Part shown: piece after piece, positions 20,030 through 31,297 of the stretch
How positions within the stretch are numbered: the stretch's first letter is position 1
Layout of the letters: each line of letters begins with the position of its first letter
NCBI GenBank assembly: GCA_958450325.1
Contig: OY288244.1
Location: 38,129,424 to 38,193,423, forward strand
DNA: 64,000 bases
Direction: 5' to 3'
DNA from: Agrostemma githago
Lineage: Eukaryota > Streptophyta > Magnoliopsida > Caryophyllales > Caryophyllaceae
Notes under the pieces: generated by a model
What the model was told of the DNA's origin: nothing
Database searches by the model: none
What the model saw: the letters and a program-made list of their open reading frames with translations, nothing else
Made by a program: the position numbers and the translations under genes

Positions 20030-21877
20030 TCTCCTCCCCCTTGAAAAGGAATTGCCCTCAATTCTGAAATGCCATCATCATCAAGATAAGGAGAAAGGTC
20101 TCCCACATTGAACGTGGCATGAACTCCATAATCATCCGGTAATTCCACTTTGTAAGCATTGTCGTTTACCTTTGATATGATCTTATAAGGACCTTCAGCT
20201 CGTGGCATCAACTTATTCTTTCTTTTGCTTGGAAACCTCTCCTTTCTCAAGTGAACCCAAACTAAGTCACCCTCTTGAAAAAGTCTTGGCTTCCTGTTCT
20301 TGTTGGACCTTCTTTTGTAAGCTTCATTAACCTCCTTGATCCTTTCTTGAATTTGCTCGTGGAGTTTGATCATAGCCTTTAGTTTGGACTCCGCATCCTT
20401 GTGAACTAACTCATCCTTAGGTAGAGGAATCAGGTCCAAAGGCATGTAAGGATTGATCCCATACACGGCCTCAAAAGGGGAATGAGAGGTAGCATAAGTA
20501 GGAGAGCGATTGTAGGCAAATTCAGCATGGGCAAGCTTGATATCCCAATCCTTTTGAGTCTTACTTACAAGGCCTCTTAATAACGTCCCCAAAGTGCGAT
20601 TGGTAACCTCGGTTTGTCCATCTGTTTGTGGATGATGAGAAGTGCTAAATAAGAGCTTGGTTCCCACCTTCCTCCATAATGTGTTCCAAAAGTAACTAAG
20701 GAACTTTGAATCACGATCAGAGACAATGGACTTGGGTATTCCATGGAGACGCACCACCTCCTTGAAGTATAAGTCAGCAACATTGCTAGCATCATCCGTT
20801 TTGTGGCAAGCAATGAAGTGAGCCATCTTTGAAAACCGATCTACCACCACCATGATAGCATCTTTTCCTCTAGCGGTTCTTGGTAAGGCTACAATGAAAT
20901 CCATGGATACATCTTCCCATGGTCTATTAGGAGTGGGCAAGGGCGTGTAAACTCCGGGTTTGAAAGAACTTTTGGCAAATTGGCAAGTCACACACTTGCT
21001 CACTACATGCTGGACACTCCCTTGCATCTTTGGCCAAAAGAAGTGCTCCTTTAAGACCTCCAAAGTTCTTGTAATGCCAAAATGACCCGCTAATCCTCCT
21101 CCATGGGCTTCTCTAACCAGCAGCTCTCTAATGGGATGCTTGGGCACACACAGGCGGTTTCCTTTGAAAAGAAATCCTTCCTGCAAAACAAACTCATCAA
21201 AGGCTCCCTCCTTGCATTTGGTGAAGGTTTCACCAAAGTCAGCATCATTGTTGTAGTAGTCTTTTAGAGTTTCAAATCCGAGCAACCTCACATCCAAAGT
21301 AGATAGTAAAGTGTAGCGGCGGGATAGTGCATCCGCTACTACGTTACTCTTTCCATCCTTGTACTTTGAAGAGAAATGAAAGGATTGCAAGAATTCCACC
21401 CACTTGGCATGCCTTGGACTTAACTTTTGTTGGCCATTGATGTATTTTAGGGACTCATGATCTGAATGGAGAATAAAATGGTTAGTACGAAGGTAATGAC
21501 TCCAATGATCAAGAGCTCTTACTATGGCATAGAACTCCTTGTCGTAGGTGCAATAGTTCAGCCTTGCTCCATTGAGTTTTTCTGAGAAATAGGCAATGGG
21601 GCGCTTATTTTGTACCAGAACAGCACCAATTCCTACTCCACTAGCGTCACATTCCACCTCAAATGGTTGAGAGAAATCAGGAAGGGCTAAGATAGGAGCG
21701 GAACACAGCTTCTCTTTAATGGCTTCAAAGGCTTCTTGGGCAGCTTTGGACCAAACAAATGCGTCTTTCTTCAAGCACTCGGTGATAGGACTTGTGATAG
21801 TACTGAAGTCCTTGATGAATCTCCTGTAAAAAGAAGCAAAACCATGAAATGACCTTACTTCTGAAATGGTGGAAGGG

Positions 21878-23014
21878 TGATGTGAGTTGATATGAACTTT
21901 GAAACAAGAATGAGAGATATGATTAGTATACTGAAATGGACGTGAAACAAGTAACCAAAACAGAAAGTAAAGATGGTTTGAGGATGAATAAACCGTAACC
22001 AAAGGATAGTATGCTAGGTGAAGTAGACCTATACTTCAACAAAGCGCTTTGCTAGATCAAACACTCGATTGAAATAGCGAGTTTAGAGCTTGTAACGCGA
22101 CTCACTCTAGACCTTGTCTTGTAAACTACAAAGACGAAACAAAGGAAGCACAAAGCTTAACTTTTACTTGGTTTTTAATTTGCAAATTGGATGATTTCTT
22201 CATTCAAATGGGTGGCTATATATAGCCTACAAGACCCTTAAAACCGGCTGGTCAAGGGTGACAATAACAAAGTACAATGGTGACAAAAACAAAGCTTAAG
22301 CCTAATGTGAACTAGGAGCTAAGAACAAAGCTAGGAGCTAATAACAAAGTAATGTAAACATGGAGCTAATAACAAAGCTAAGAGAGCATTAAGGTGTGGC
22401 TGGTGTGGACATGGAGCTAATAACAAAGCTTCATTTGGACGTGCACACCAAGTGAACACAACCGGCTTCAAACGTCCTCTTTAACCCCGGTGCTTTCCCA
22501 TGCACAACTGACTTGTTCGGACCATAACTTTGTCGATACTTGTTCAATGAGCCTTCATGAATAGTCATTGGAAAGATAAGCTCGAAATCTATCTCCTCCA
22601 TTTTGAATGACTACGAAAATCCAAGTATAACTCGAGATATGGACTGATCAAAACAATGCTGCAAAATGAACTCGCATCCGAAATTCCCATGCTTGAATGG
22701 GTGTGAACCTAAGTTAATGTCTTCAGATATCCTTGACTATTTGCTCCTTTATTCCGCTCAAACTCGAGCTAGCTCCATAATTGAAGACGACCCTTTATTA
22801 GTGCTAATGTAGCTGGACTATAGTTAAGTAGGAGCTGGTATTACTTCGTTGAGCTCTTTAGTACTTCCTTACTAGGATTAGTAGCTTCTTGATTCGGGTC
22901 AATTGTAGTAGGCATACTACTAATCTTGCAAGAGGTGTTAGTGTGGCTGAACTAAGACTATGAGGAGCTAAGGTGACTTTAATGAACTCTTTGGTAGCTC
23001 CTTGATTCGGATCA
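21878..23014 (-). repeat. Left (3') LTR of the D1-D2 array (1,137 bp, D hybrid type)
   Basis: D-type LTR beginning in sense TGATCCGAATCAAGGAGCTACCAAAGAG, with a second LTR-like start (TGACCCGAATCAAGAAG) about 113 bases in. The purine tract complement follows at 23015. Confidence 0.92.
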
Positions 23015-24615
23015 TCTCCTCCCCCTTTAGAAGGAATTGTCCTCAATTCTGAACAGCCATCTTCATTAAGATAAAGAGCAAAATCTCCCACTTTGGACGT
23101 GGTATGAACTTCATAACTATCCGGCAACTTCATCTTGCAAGTATTGTTGTATACCTTGTATGGAACTTCTGTTTGTGGCTTCCACTTGGTCTTCCTTTTG
23201 CTTGGAAACCTCTCCTTTCTCAAGTGAACCAAAACCAAGTCATCCTCCTGGAAAAGTCTTGGTTTTCTGTTTTTGTTGGACCTTCTTTTGTAGGCTTCTT
23301 TGATCCTTTCCCGAATCACTTCTCTAACGTACAAGTCAGGTCCTTTGCTAGCTTCATCTGTTGGGTAACAAACACCGAAATGAGTCATTTCGAAAAATGG
23401 TAAGTACTCCCTTGTTCTGAAAGGACTCCTTGAGAACGGCTTTGTTAAGCATTTGCTCCCAATGTTCTGATCAATCCCTTGTATCTTTAGCAAAAAGAAG
23501 TGTTCTTTTATCACCTCTAAGGTCTTGGTCATGTCCAAAGTTTCAGCTGGTCTTTCTCCATGAGTTTCTCTAGTTATACACTCTGAAATAGGGTGCCTTG
23601 GGACACAACGATGGTTTCTTGTAAAAGGAAGATCTACCTGCAAAACAAACTCAACAAAAGTACCAAGAACACCAGCCTTGCACTCGGTGAGTACATCAGC
23701 ATCCATGGAGTCCTTCAAGGTCTCAAATCCAAGCGTGCTTGCATCTAAAGTGGATGAGTGTGTGTAGTGACAAGATAGAGCATTAGCCACGACATTGTTC
23801 TTAACATCTTCATACCTTAAGACTTCATGATCTTCCCTAGGTGTCAAACCAGCTGGTAATTCATTAGGAATGACCAAACCCAATTCCTTTGGCAACTCCT
23901 CGAATTGTTTCCTTCCAAACCCATTATCAATCCTAAATGGTTCCTCTATAGTACCCATGTCAAAGACACGTTCCCCCTCTTTTAAAGCCTGTTCTACTTC
24001 ACTCTCAATGGTAAGGTTAGGCTTATTGGTTTTGTTGGAGGTCATAGCTCTAACAGCTTGGGGAGTCATAGGTTTTAGAATGATTTTCTTTCCCTTATCC
24101 CTTAACTCGTATTCGTTTTTTCTCCCATGGTGTACTACATCCCTATCAAACTGCCAAGGACGTCCCAAAAGTATATGACAAGCATCCATAGGAATAACAT
24201 CGCAAAGAACTTCATCAACGTAGGAACCCATGGTTAAACCCACCCTTACTTGTTTAGTGACCCTTATCTTGTTCTCATTATCCAACCAATGTAAAGCATA
24301 CGGTTTAGGGTGATTAGTGGTGGTGAGACCTAACTTAGCTACCATTTCTGTAGACGCAACATTAGTACAACTACCCCCATCAATAATCAAACTACACCAC
24401 TTGGTATTAACTAGACATTTTGTGTGAAAGAGTTGGTCTCTTTGTTCGGTGTTTTGTGGAATAGGATTAGCATGAAGTGTACGTAATACCAAGACCTTAC
24501 CAAACGTTGGGAGTTCATCTTCTCTTTCTCCCAAGTAGACTTCAGGAGCAGGTGCGCCATTGGACTTAGAGAGACTAACGATGCTTGAGTCTTCAAAGCT
24601 CACAACTCCTGCCAT
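22858..24615 (-). CDS. Mini-Pol protein of D1: protease plus Pol relic, no RT or integrase core
   Basis: Intact 585-codon frame from ATG 24615 (MAGVVSFEDSSIVSLSK), almost identical to C1 over its first 200 or so residues. Protease with IIDGGSC and LLGRPWQ is complete. After SEVEQAL the frame jumps past RT and most of RNase H to a relic of the RNase H tail (VVANALSCHYTHSSTLDAS), a damaged integrase zinc region (THGERPAE..., SKCLTK, so zinc ligands are lost), a short piece matching FSKMAHF...KTDDASN, then the integrase C-terminal region RSNKNRKPRLFQEDDLV ... GGGDD. The tail is read from the 3' LTR through both LTR-like starts, ending LILVRKY. It cannot reverse-transcribe or integrate; a protease, an RNA-binding protein or merely tolerated coding are the possibilities. 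Confidence 0.85.
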   Translation of the reverse strand: MAGVVSFEDSSIVSLSKSNGAPAPEVYLGEREDELPTFGKVLVLRTLHANPIPQNTEQRDQLFHTKCLVNTKWCSLIIDGGSCTNVASTEMVAKLGLTTTNHPKPYALHWLDNENKIRVTKQVRVGLTMGSYVDEVLCDVIPMDACHILLGRPWQFDRDVVHHGRKNEYELRDKGKKIILKPMTPQAVRAMTSNKTNKPNLTIESEVEQALKEGERVFDMGTIEEPFRIDNGFGRKQFEELPKELGLVIPNELPAGLTPREDHEVLRYEDVKNNVVANALSCHYTHSSTLDASTLGFETLKDSMDADVLTECKAGVLGTFVEFVLQVDLPFTRNHRCVPRHPISECITRETHGERPAETLDMTKTLEVIKEHFFLLKIQGIDQNIGSKCLTKPFSRSPFRTREYLPFFEMTHFGVCYPTDEASKGPDLYVREVIRERIKEAYKRRSNKNRKPRLFQEDDLVLVHLRKERFPSKRKTKWKPQTEVPYKVYNNTCKMKLPDSYEVHTTSKVGDFALYLNEDGCSELRTIPSKGGGDDPNQGATKEFIKVTLAPHSLSSATLTPLARLVVCLLQLTRIKKLLILVRKY

Positions 24616-24640
24616 GCTTACGTCTAAATGGATGACCAAA

Positions 24641-24652
24641 GCTCTGATACCA
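24641..24652 (-). promoter_or_regulatory. Primer binding site of D1
   Basis: Minus-strand TGGTATCAGAGC, intact, next to the central LTR. Confidence 0.9.
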
Positions 24653-24656
24653 CTAA

Positions 24657-25793
24657 TGATGTGAGTTGATATGAACTTTGAAACAAGAATGAGAGATATG
24701 ATTAGTATACTGAAATGGACGTGAAACAAGTAACCAAAACAGAAAGTAAAGATGGTTTGAGGATGAATAAACCGTAACCAAAGGATAGTATGCTAGGTGA
24801 AGTAGACCTATACTTCAACAAAGCGCTTTGCTAGATCAAACACTCGATTGAAATAGCGAGTTTAGAGCTTGTAACGCGACTCACTCTAGACCTTGTCTTG
24901 TAAACTACAAAGACGAAACAAAGGAAGCACAAAGCTTAACTTTTACTTGGTTTTTAATTTGCAAATTGGATGATTTCTTCATTCAAATGGGTGGCTATAT
25001 ATAGCCTACAAGACCCTTAAAACCGGCTGGTCAAGGGTGACAATAACAAAGTACAATGGTGACAAAAACAAAGCTTAAGCCTAATGTGAACTAGGAGCTA
25101 AGAACAAAGCTAGGAGCTAATAACAAAGTAATGTAAACATGGAGCTAATAACAAAGCTAAGAGAGCATTAAGGTGTGGCTGGTGTGGACATGGAGCTAAT
25201 AACAAAGCTTCATTTGGACGTGCACACCAAGTGAACACAACCGGCTTCAAACGTCCTCTTTAACCCCGGTGCTTTCCCATGCACAACTGACTTGTTCGGA
25301 CCATAACTTTGTCGATACTTGTTCAATGAGCCTTCATGAATAGTCATTGGAAAGATAAGCTCGAAATCTATCTCCTCCATTTTGAATGACTACGAAAATC
25401 CAAGTATAACTCGAGATATGGACTGATCAAAACAATGCTGCAAAATGAACTCGCATCCGAAATTCCCATGCTTGAATGGGTGTGAACCTAAGTTAATGTC
25501 TTCAGATATCCTTGACTATTTGCTCCTTTATTCCGCTCAAACTCGAGCTAGCTCCATAATTGAAGACGACCCTTTATTAGTGCTAATGTAGCTGGACTAT
25601 AGTTAAGTAGGAGCTGGTATTACTTCGTTGAGCTCTTTAGTACTTCCTTACTAGGATTAGTAGCTTCTTGATTCGGGTCAATTGTAGTAGGCATACTACT
25701 AATCTTGCAAGAGGTGTTAGTGTGGCTGAACTAAGACTATGAGGAGCTAAGGTGACTTTAATGAACTCTTTGGTAGCTCCTTGATTCGGATCA
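24657..25793 (-). repeat. Central shared LTR of the D1-D2 array (1,137 bp)
   Basis: Serves as 5' LTR for D1 (primer site on its left) and 3' LTR for D2 (purine tract on its right). It carries the same diagnostic bases as the left LTR. Confidence 0.92.
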
Positions 25794-27394
25794 TCTCCTC
25801 CCCCTTTAGAAGGAATTGTCCTCAATTCTGAACAGCCATCTTCATTAAGATAAAGAGCAAAATCTCCCACTTTGGACGTGGTATGAACTTCATAACTATC
25901 CGGCAACTTCATCTTGCAAGTATTGTTGTATACCTTGTATGGAACTTCTGTTTGTGGCTTCCACTTGGTCTTCCTTTTGCTTGGAAACCTCTCCTTTCTC
26001 AAGTGAACCAAAACCAAGTCATCCTCCTGGAAAAGTCTTGGTTTTCTGTTTTTGTTGGACCTTCTTTTGTAGGCTTCTTTGATCCTTTCCCGAATCACTT
26101 CTCTAACGTACAAGTCAGGTCCTTTGCTAGCTTCATCTGTTGGGTAACAAACACCGAAATGAGTCATTTCGAAAAATGGTAAGTACTCCCTTGTTCTGAA
26201 AGGACTCCTTGAGAACGGCTTTGTTAAGCATTTGCTCCCAATGTTCTGATCAATCCCTTGTATCTTTAGCAAAAAGAAGTGTTCTTTTATCACCTCTAAG
26301 GTCTTGGTCATGTCCAAAGTTTCAGCTGGTCTTTCTCCATGAGTTTCTCTAGTTATACACTCTGAAATAGGGTGCCTTGGGACACAACGATGGTTTCTTG
26401 TAAAAGGAAGATCTACCTGCAAAACAAACTCAACAAAAGTACCAAGAACACCAGCCTTGCACTCGGTGAGTACATCAGCATCCATGGAGTCCTTCAAGGT
26501 CTCAAATCCAAGCGTGCTTGCATCTAAAGTGGATGAGTGTGTGTAGTGACAAGATAGAGCATTAGCCACGACATTGTTCTTAACATCTTCATACCTTAAG
26601 ACTTCATGATCTTCCCTAGGTGTCAAACCAGCTGGTAATTCATTAGGAATGACCAAACCCAATTCCTTTGGCAACTCCTCGAATTGTTTCCTTCCAAACC
26701 CATTATCAATCCTAAATGGTTCCTCTATAGTACCCATGTCAAAGACACGTTCCCCCTCTTTTAAAGCCTGTTCTACTTCACTCTCAATGGTAAGGTTAGG
26801 CTTATTGGTTTTGTTGGAGGTCATAGCTCTAACAGCTTGGGGAGTCATAGGTTTTAGAATGATTTTCTTTCCCTTATCCCTTAACTCGTATTCGTTTTTT
26901 CTCCCATGGTGTACTACATCCCTATCAAACTGCCAAGGACGTCCCAAAAGTATATGACAAGCATCCATAGGAATAACATCGCAAAGAACTTCATCAACGT
27001 AGGAACCCATGGTTAAACCCACCCTTACTTGTTTAGTGACCCTTATCTTGTTCTCATTATCCAACCAATGTAAAGCATACGGTTTAGGGTGATTAGTGGT
27101 GGTGAGACCTAACTTAGCTACCATTTCTGTAGACGCAACATTAGTACAACTACCCCCATCAATAATCAAACTACACCACTTGGTATTAACTAGACATTTT
27201 GTGTGAAAGAGTTGGTCTCTTTGTTCGGTGTTTTGTGGAATAGGATTAGCATGAAGTGTACGTAATACCAAGACCTTACCAAACGTTGGGAGTTCATCTT
27301 CTCTTTCTCCCAAGTAGACTTCAGGAGCAGGTGCGCCATTGGACTTAGAGAGACTAACGATGCTTGAGTCTTCAAAGCTCACAACTCCTGCCAT
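25637..27394 (-). CDS. Mini-Pol protein of D2, same protein as D1
   Basis: 585 codons from ATG 27394. The encoded protein is identical to D1's, including protease (IIDGGSC), the RNase H-tail relic, the degenerate zinc region and the LTR-encoded tail. Identity over the whole 2.8-kb unit implies a very recent duplication or gene conversion. Domain content and interpretation are as for D1. Confidence 0.85.
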   Translation of the reverse strand: MAGVVSFEDSSIVSLSKSNGAPAPEVYLGEREDELPTFGKVLVLRTLHANPIPQNTEQRDQLFHTKCLVNTKWCSLIIDGGSCTNVASTEMVAKLGLTTTNHPKPYALHWLDNENKIRVTKQVRVGLTMGSYVDEVLCDVIPMDACHILLGRPWQFDRDVVHHGRKNEYELRDKGKKIILKPMTPQAVRAMTSNKTNKPNLTIESEVEQALKEGERVFDMGTIEEPFRIDNGFGRKQFEELPKELGLVIPNELPAGLTPREDHEVLRYEDVKNNVVANALSCHYTHSSTLDASTLGFETLKDSMDADVLTECKAGVLGTFVEFVLQVDLPFTRNHRCVPRHPISECITRETHGERPAETLDMTKTLEVIKEHFFLLKIQGIDQNIGSKCLTKPFSRSPFRTREYLPFFEMTHFGVCYPTDEASKGPDLYVREVIRERIKEAYKRRSNKNRKPRLFQEDDLVLVHLRKERFPSKRKTKWKPQTEVPYKVYNNTCKMKLPDSYEVHTTSKVGDFALYLNEDGCSELRTIPSKGGGDDPNQGATKEFIKVTLAPHSLSSATLTPLARLVVCLLQLTRIKKLLILVRKY

Positions 27395-27419
27395 GCTTAC
27401 GTCTAAATGGATGACCAAA

Positions 27420-27431
27420 GCTCTGATACCA
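27420..27431 (-). promoter_or_regulatory. Primer binding site of D2
   Basis: Minus-strand TGGTATCAGAGC beside the right LTR of the array. Confidence 0.9.
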
Positions 27432-27435
27432 CTAA

Positions 27436-28572
27436 TGATGTGAGTTGATATGAACTTTGAAACAAGAATGAGAGATATGATTAGTATACTGAAATGGACG
27501 TGAAACAAGTAACCAAAACAGAAAGTAAAGATGGTTTGAGGATGAATAAACCGTAACCAAAGGATAGTATGCTAGGTGAAGTAGACCTATACTTCAACAA
27601 AGCGCTTTGCTAGATCAAACACTCGATTGAAATAGCGAGTTTAGAGCTTGTAACGCGACTCACTCTAGACCTTGTCTTGTAAACTACAAAGACGAAACAA
27701 AGGAAGCACAAAGCTTAACTTTTACTTGGTTTTTAATTTGCAAATTGGATGATTTCTTCATTCAAATGGGTGGCTATATATAGCCTACAAGACCCTTAAA
27801 ACCGGCTGGTCAAGGGTGACAATAACAAAGTACAATGGTGACAAAAACAAAGCTTAAGCCTAATGTGAACTAGGAGCTAAGAACAAAGCTAGGAGCTAAT
27901 AACAAAGTAATGTAAACATGGAGCTAATAACAAAGCTAAGAGAGCATTAAGGTGTGGCTGGTGTGGACATGGAGCTAATAACAAAGCTTCATTTGGACGT
28001 GCACACCAAGTGAACACAACCGGCTTCAAACGTCCTCTTTAACCCCGGTGCTTTCCCATGCACAACTGACTTGTTCGGACCATAACTTTGTCGATACTTG
28101 TTCAATGAGCCTTCATGAATAGTCATTGGAAAGATAAGCTCGAAATCTATCTCCTCCATTTTGAATGACTACGAAAATCCAAGTATAACTCGAGATATGG
28201 ACTGATCAAAACAATGCTGCAAAATGAACTCGCATCCGAAATTCCCATGCTTGAATGGGTGTGAACCTAAGTTAATGTCTTCATATATCCTTGACTATTT
28301 GCTCCTTTATTCCGCTCAAACTCGAGCTAGCTCCATAATTGAAGACGACCCTTTATTAGTGCTAATGTAGCTGGACTATAGTTAAGTAGGAGCTGGTATT
28401 ACTTCGTTGAGCTCTTTAGTACTTCCTTACTATGATTAGTAGCTTCTTGATTCGGGTCAATTGTAGTAGGCATACTACTAATCTTGCAAGAGGTGTTAGT
28501 GTGGCTGAACTAAGACTATGAGGAGCTAAGGTGACTTTAATGAACTCTTTGGTAGCTCCTTGATTCGGATCA
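27436..28572 (-). repeat. Right (5') LTR of the D1-D2 array (1,137 bp)
   Basis: D hybrid type. It differs from the other two LTRs at two or so bases (near 28284 and 28433). AAGGG follows directly, then C2 pol resumes. Confidence 0.92.
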
Positions 28573-30155
28573 AAGGGATTGGCCAAGTGCGTATGGATTC
28601 CACTTTGGTTTGATCAACTGACACTCCTTCCTTGGACACTACGTAGCCAAGGAACACTACGCTTTCCACAAAGAAGGCACACTTCTCCTTCTTCCCAAAG
28701 AGCTGTTGTTTGCGAAGTGTTGTGAATAGTAGTCTTAAATGCTCCATAGGTTCCTCCAAAGACCTGCTATACACAAGGATATCATCCAAGTAAACCACAA
28801 TAAAACGACCTAAGTAGGCCTTAAGTACCTCGTTCATTAACCTCATGAACGTGCTTGGAGCGTTGGTAAGACCAAATGGCATGACCGTTCACTCATAGAG
28901 TCCATGCTTGGTTTTGAAAGCGGTCTTCCATTCATCCCCTTCCCTCATTCTGATTTGATGGTACCCACTTCTTAGATCAATTTTGGAAAATACCACTGCC
29001 CCATGAAGCTCATCTAACATATCATCCAACCTTGGAATAGGAAACCTATACTTGATGGTGATGTTGTTAACGGCCCTACTATCTACACACATTCTCCAAG
29101 TTCCATCCTTCTTAGGTACTAAAAGGACTGGAACAGCACAAGGACTAAGGCTCTCCCGCACATACCCCCGACTCATTAACTCATCTATTTGTCTTTGTAA
29201 TTCCTTAGTTTCCTCCGGATTACACCTATATGCTGCCTTATTGGGTAAGGTTGATCCTGGAATGAGGTCGATTTGGTGTTCTATACCTCTAATAGGTGGT
29301 AAACCAACGGGTAATTCCTCGGGGAAGACATCCTTAAACTCGTGTAACAACTCCTCAAATGGCTTTCCTCCAAGCCCATTCTCAACTTCTACGGGTTTTT
29401 CTTTAGCCATCATGACAAAGACACGCTCCCCCCCTTGTAAAGCCTGCTCTACTTCACTCTCAATCGCAAAGATGGTGAGGTTAGGTTTCTTAGTTTTGTT
29501 GGAGGTCATAGCTCTAACAGCTTGGGGAGTCATAGGTTTTAGAATGATTTTCTTTCCCTTATCCCTCAATTCGTATTCATTCTTTCTACCATGGTGTACC
29601 ACATCCCTATCAAACTGCCAAGGACGTCCCAAAAGTATATGACAAGCATCCATAGGAATGACATCACATAAAACTTCATCGACATAAGACCCCATGGTTA
29701 AACCTACTCTTACTTGTTTTGTGACCTTTATCTTGTTTTCATTATCTAACCAATGTAATGCATACGGTCTGGGGTGATTAGTAGTGGTTAGACCTAACTT
29801 AGCTACCATTTCAGTAGAGGCAACATTCGTACAACTACCTCCATCAATAATCAAACTACACCATTTGGTATTAACTAGACATTTTGTGTGAAAGAGTTGG
29901 TCTCTTTGTTCGGTGTTGTGTGGAATGGGTTTAGCATGGAGTGTACGTAGTACTAAAACATTACCATACGTTGGGAGCTCATAATCCATTCCTTCTTTCT
30001 TCTTTTCTCCCAAGCAGACTTCAGGACCAGATGCGCCAATGGACTTAGAAAGTTTGTTCATCTTGCATACTGATTCTCTCTTTAGGCCTTCCAAGAAACT
30101 AGCATCTTCAAAGCTCACAACTCCTGCCATGCTTGCGTCTAAATAGAAGACCAAA

Positions 30156-30167
30156 GCTCTGATACCA
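30156..30167 (-). promoter_or_regulatory. Primer binding site of C2
   Basis: Minus-strand TGGTATCAGAGC, an exact match, four bases from the LTR. Confidence 0.92.
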
Positions 30168-30171
30168 CTAA

Positions 30172-30864
30172 TGATGTGAGTTGATATGAACTTTGAAACA
30201 AGAATGTGAAGTATGATTAGTATTCTGAAATGGAACGTAAACAAGTAACCAAAACAGATTGAAAGGATAGTTTTAAGGTTGAGTAAACCGTAACCAAGGA
30301 TAGTATGCTAGGTGAAGTAGACCTATACTTCAACAAAGCGGTTGCTAGATCAAACACTCGATTGAAATAGCGAGTTTAGAGCTTGTAACGTGACTTACTC
30401 TAGACTTTGTCTTTTAAACAACAAGGACGTAAAAGAAAGCTTAGCTTTACTCAGGTTTTTGATATGCAAATTGGATGTCCTATTCCTTCAAAATGGCCGG
30501 CTATATATAGCCTACACAAAACCCTTAAACCGGCTGGTTTAGGGTGACAAAAACAAAGCTACCACCATGTGAACAAGGAGCTAATTACAAAGTTGGGAGC
30601 TAATAACAAAGTAATTTAAACATGGAGCTAATAACAAAGCTTGCTGATGTGCACACTAAGTGAACAAAGCCATGGTGTGAACCCAAGTTAATGTCTTCAA
30701 TTTACCTTGACTTCTTTGCTCCTTTGTTCAGCTCCTATACGAGCTAACTTAATACTTGGAGGAGGCACACTACTAGGCTGGTAGGAGGTGCTAATGTGGC
30801 TTGACTAGAGCTAATAGGAGCTAGTGTTACTTCATTGAACTCTTTAGCCTCTTCATTCGGATCA
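30172..30864 (-). repeat. 5' LTR of C2 (693 bp)
   Basis: Matches 19337-20029 with only a few visible substitutions (for example CAATTTACC and TGTATTCAATTT variants). The outer end is followed by GTTAT. Confidence 0.92.
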
Positions 30865-31285
30865 GTTATTAGCTCCATGTTCACATAGTTGTAACTTTGT
30901 TTTTGTCACCTTAACCAGCCGGTTTAAGGGTCCTTTTGTAGGCTATATATAGCCATCTAGTTGAGTGAATAAGACATCCAATTTGCATATCAAAAACATG
31001 AGTAAAGCTAAAGCTTTCTTTTACGTCCTTGTTGTTTACAAGACAAAGTCTAGAGTAAGTCGCGTTACAAGCTCTAAACTCGCTACTTCAATCGCGTGTT
31101 TGATTTAGCACCCGCTTTGTTGGAGTATAGGTCTACTTCACCTAGCATACTATCCTTGGTTACGGTTTATTCATCCTTAAAACTATCCTTTCATTCTGTT
31201 TTGGTTACTTGTTTACGTTCCATTTCAGAATACTAATCCTACTTCACATTCTTGTTTCAAAGTTCATATCAACTCACATCATTAG

Positions 31286-31297
31286 TGGTATCAAAGC
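31286..31297 (+). promoter_or_regulatory. Primer binding site of E, one mismatch
   Basis: TGGTATCAAAGC instead of TGGTATCAGAGC. The single G to A change may reflect decay after insertion. Confidence 0.85.

Larger units (their letters stand above)
21878..28572 (-). mobile_element. D1-D2: tandem of two short elements sharing a central LTR
   Basis: LTR-internal-LTR-internal-LTR with an exact 2,779-bp period (LTR left edges at 21878, 24657 and 27436) and one AAGGG target duplication around the whole array (21873-21877, 28573-28577). The left and central LTRs share bases (CTTCAGATATCC, ACTAGGATTAG) that differ in the right LTR (CTTCATATATCC, ACTATGATTAG). The two internal regions appear identical. 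This fits unequal recombination of one inserted element after integration. An assembly duplication cannot be excluded from sequence alone. Confidence 0.9.
19909..30130 (-). pseudogene. pol: Protease-RT-RNase H-integrase polyprotein of C2, one stop and one insertion
   Basis: Starts at ATG 30130 (MAGVVSFEDASFLEGLKRE). The first part (to 28889) holds the in-frame Gag-start relic, protease (IIDGGSC) and RT up to KTKHGLYE, then a single stop where relatives have Trp (TGG to TGA, 28886-28888). RT resumes at MPFGLTNAPSTF with YLDDILVYS. The D1-D2 array interrupts at WPIP/STISEVRSF (28572 and 21878). The left part (21872 to 19909) is fully open: RNase H (ECDASG, HSDHES, ADALSRR) and complete integrase (DFIVALP, VSDRDSKF, DGQTEV), ending in the LTR-encoded tail LVVCLLQVLS. 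Apart from the stop and the insertion every catalytic motif is intact. Confidence 0.9.
19337..30864 (-). mobile_element. Element C2: gag-less element hosting the D1-D2 tandem
   Basis: Minus strand. 3' LTR 19337-20029, 5' LTR 30172-30864 (693 bp each), primer site 30156-30167, target duplication GTTAT (19332-19336 and 30865-30869). Net length is about 4.83 kb after removing the D1-D2 insertion. Pol is open apart from one premature stop, so C2 was nearly intact when D1-D2 entered. Confidence 0.93.
18997..31281 (+). repeat. 5' LTR of E (752 bp, split by C2)
   Basis: Composed of 18997-19336 and 30870-31281, with GTTAT duplicated at the break. The total of 752 bp equals the reconstructed 3' LTR. 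It is of the C/E/F type, beginning TGATCCGAATGAAGAGG. Confidence 0.93.

Noticed and set aside
22858..24729. Longer D frames beginning inside the LTR (MFHVHF-like start at a TTG codon) and running through the primer site.
   Set aside because: The start is not ATG, and the ATG at MAGVV is shared with gag of A and F. The LTR/primer region is merely free of stops in that frame.
29052..29642. 196-codon open frame on the strand opposite C2 protease/RT (and similar ones at 23870, 26649, 38115 and 45040).
   Set aside because: They recur only because the underlying pol copies recur; there are no motifs, and they are explained as shadows of the sense frame.
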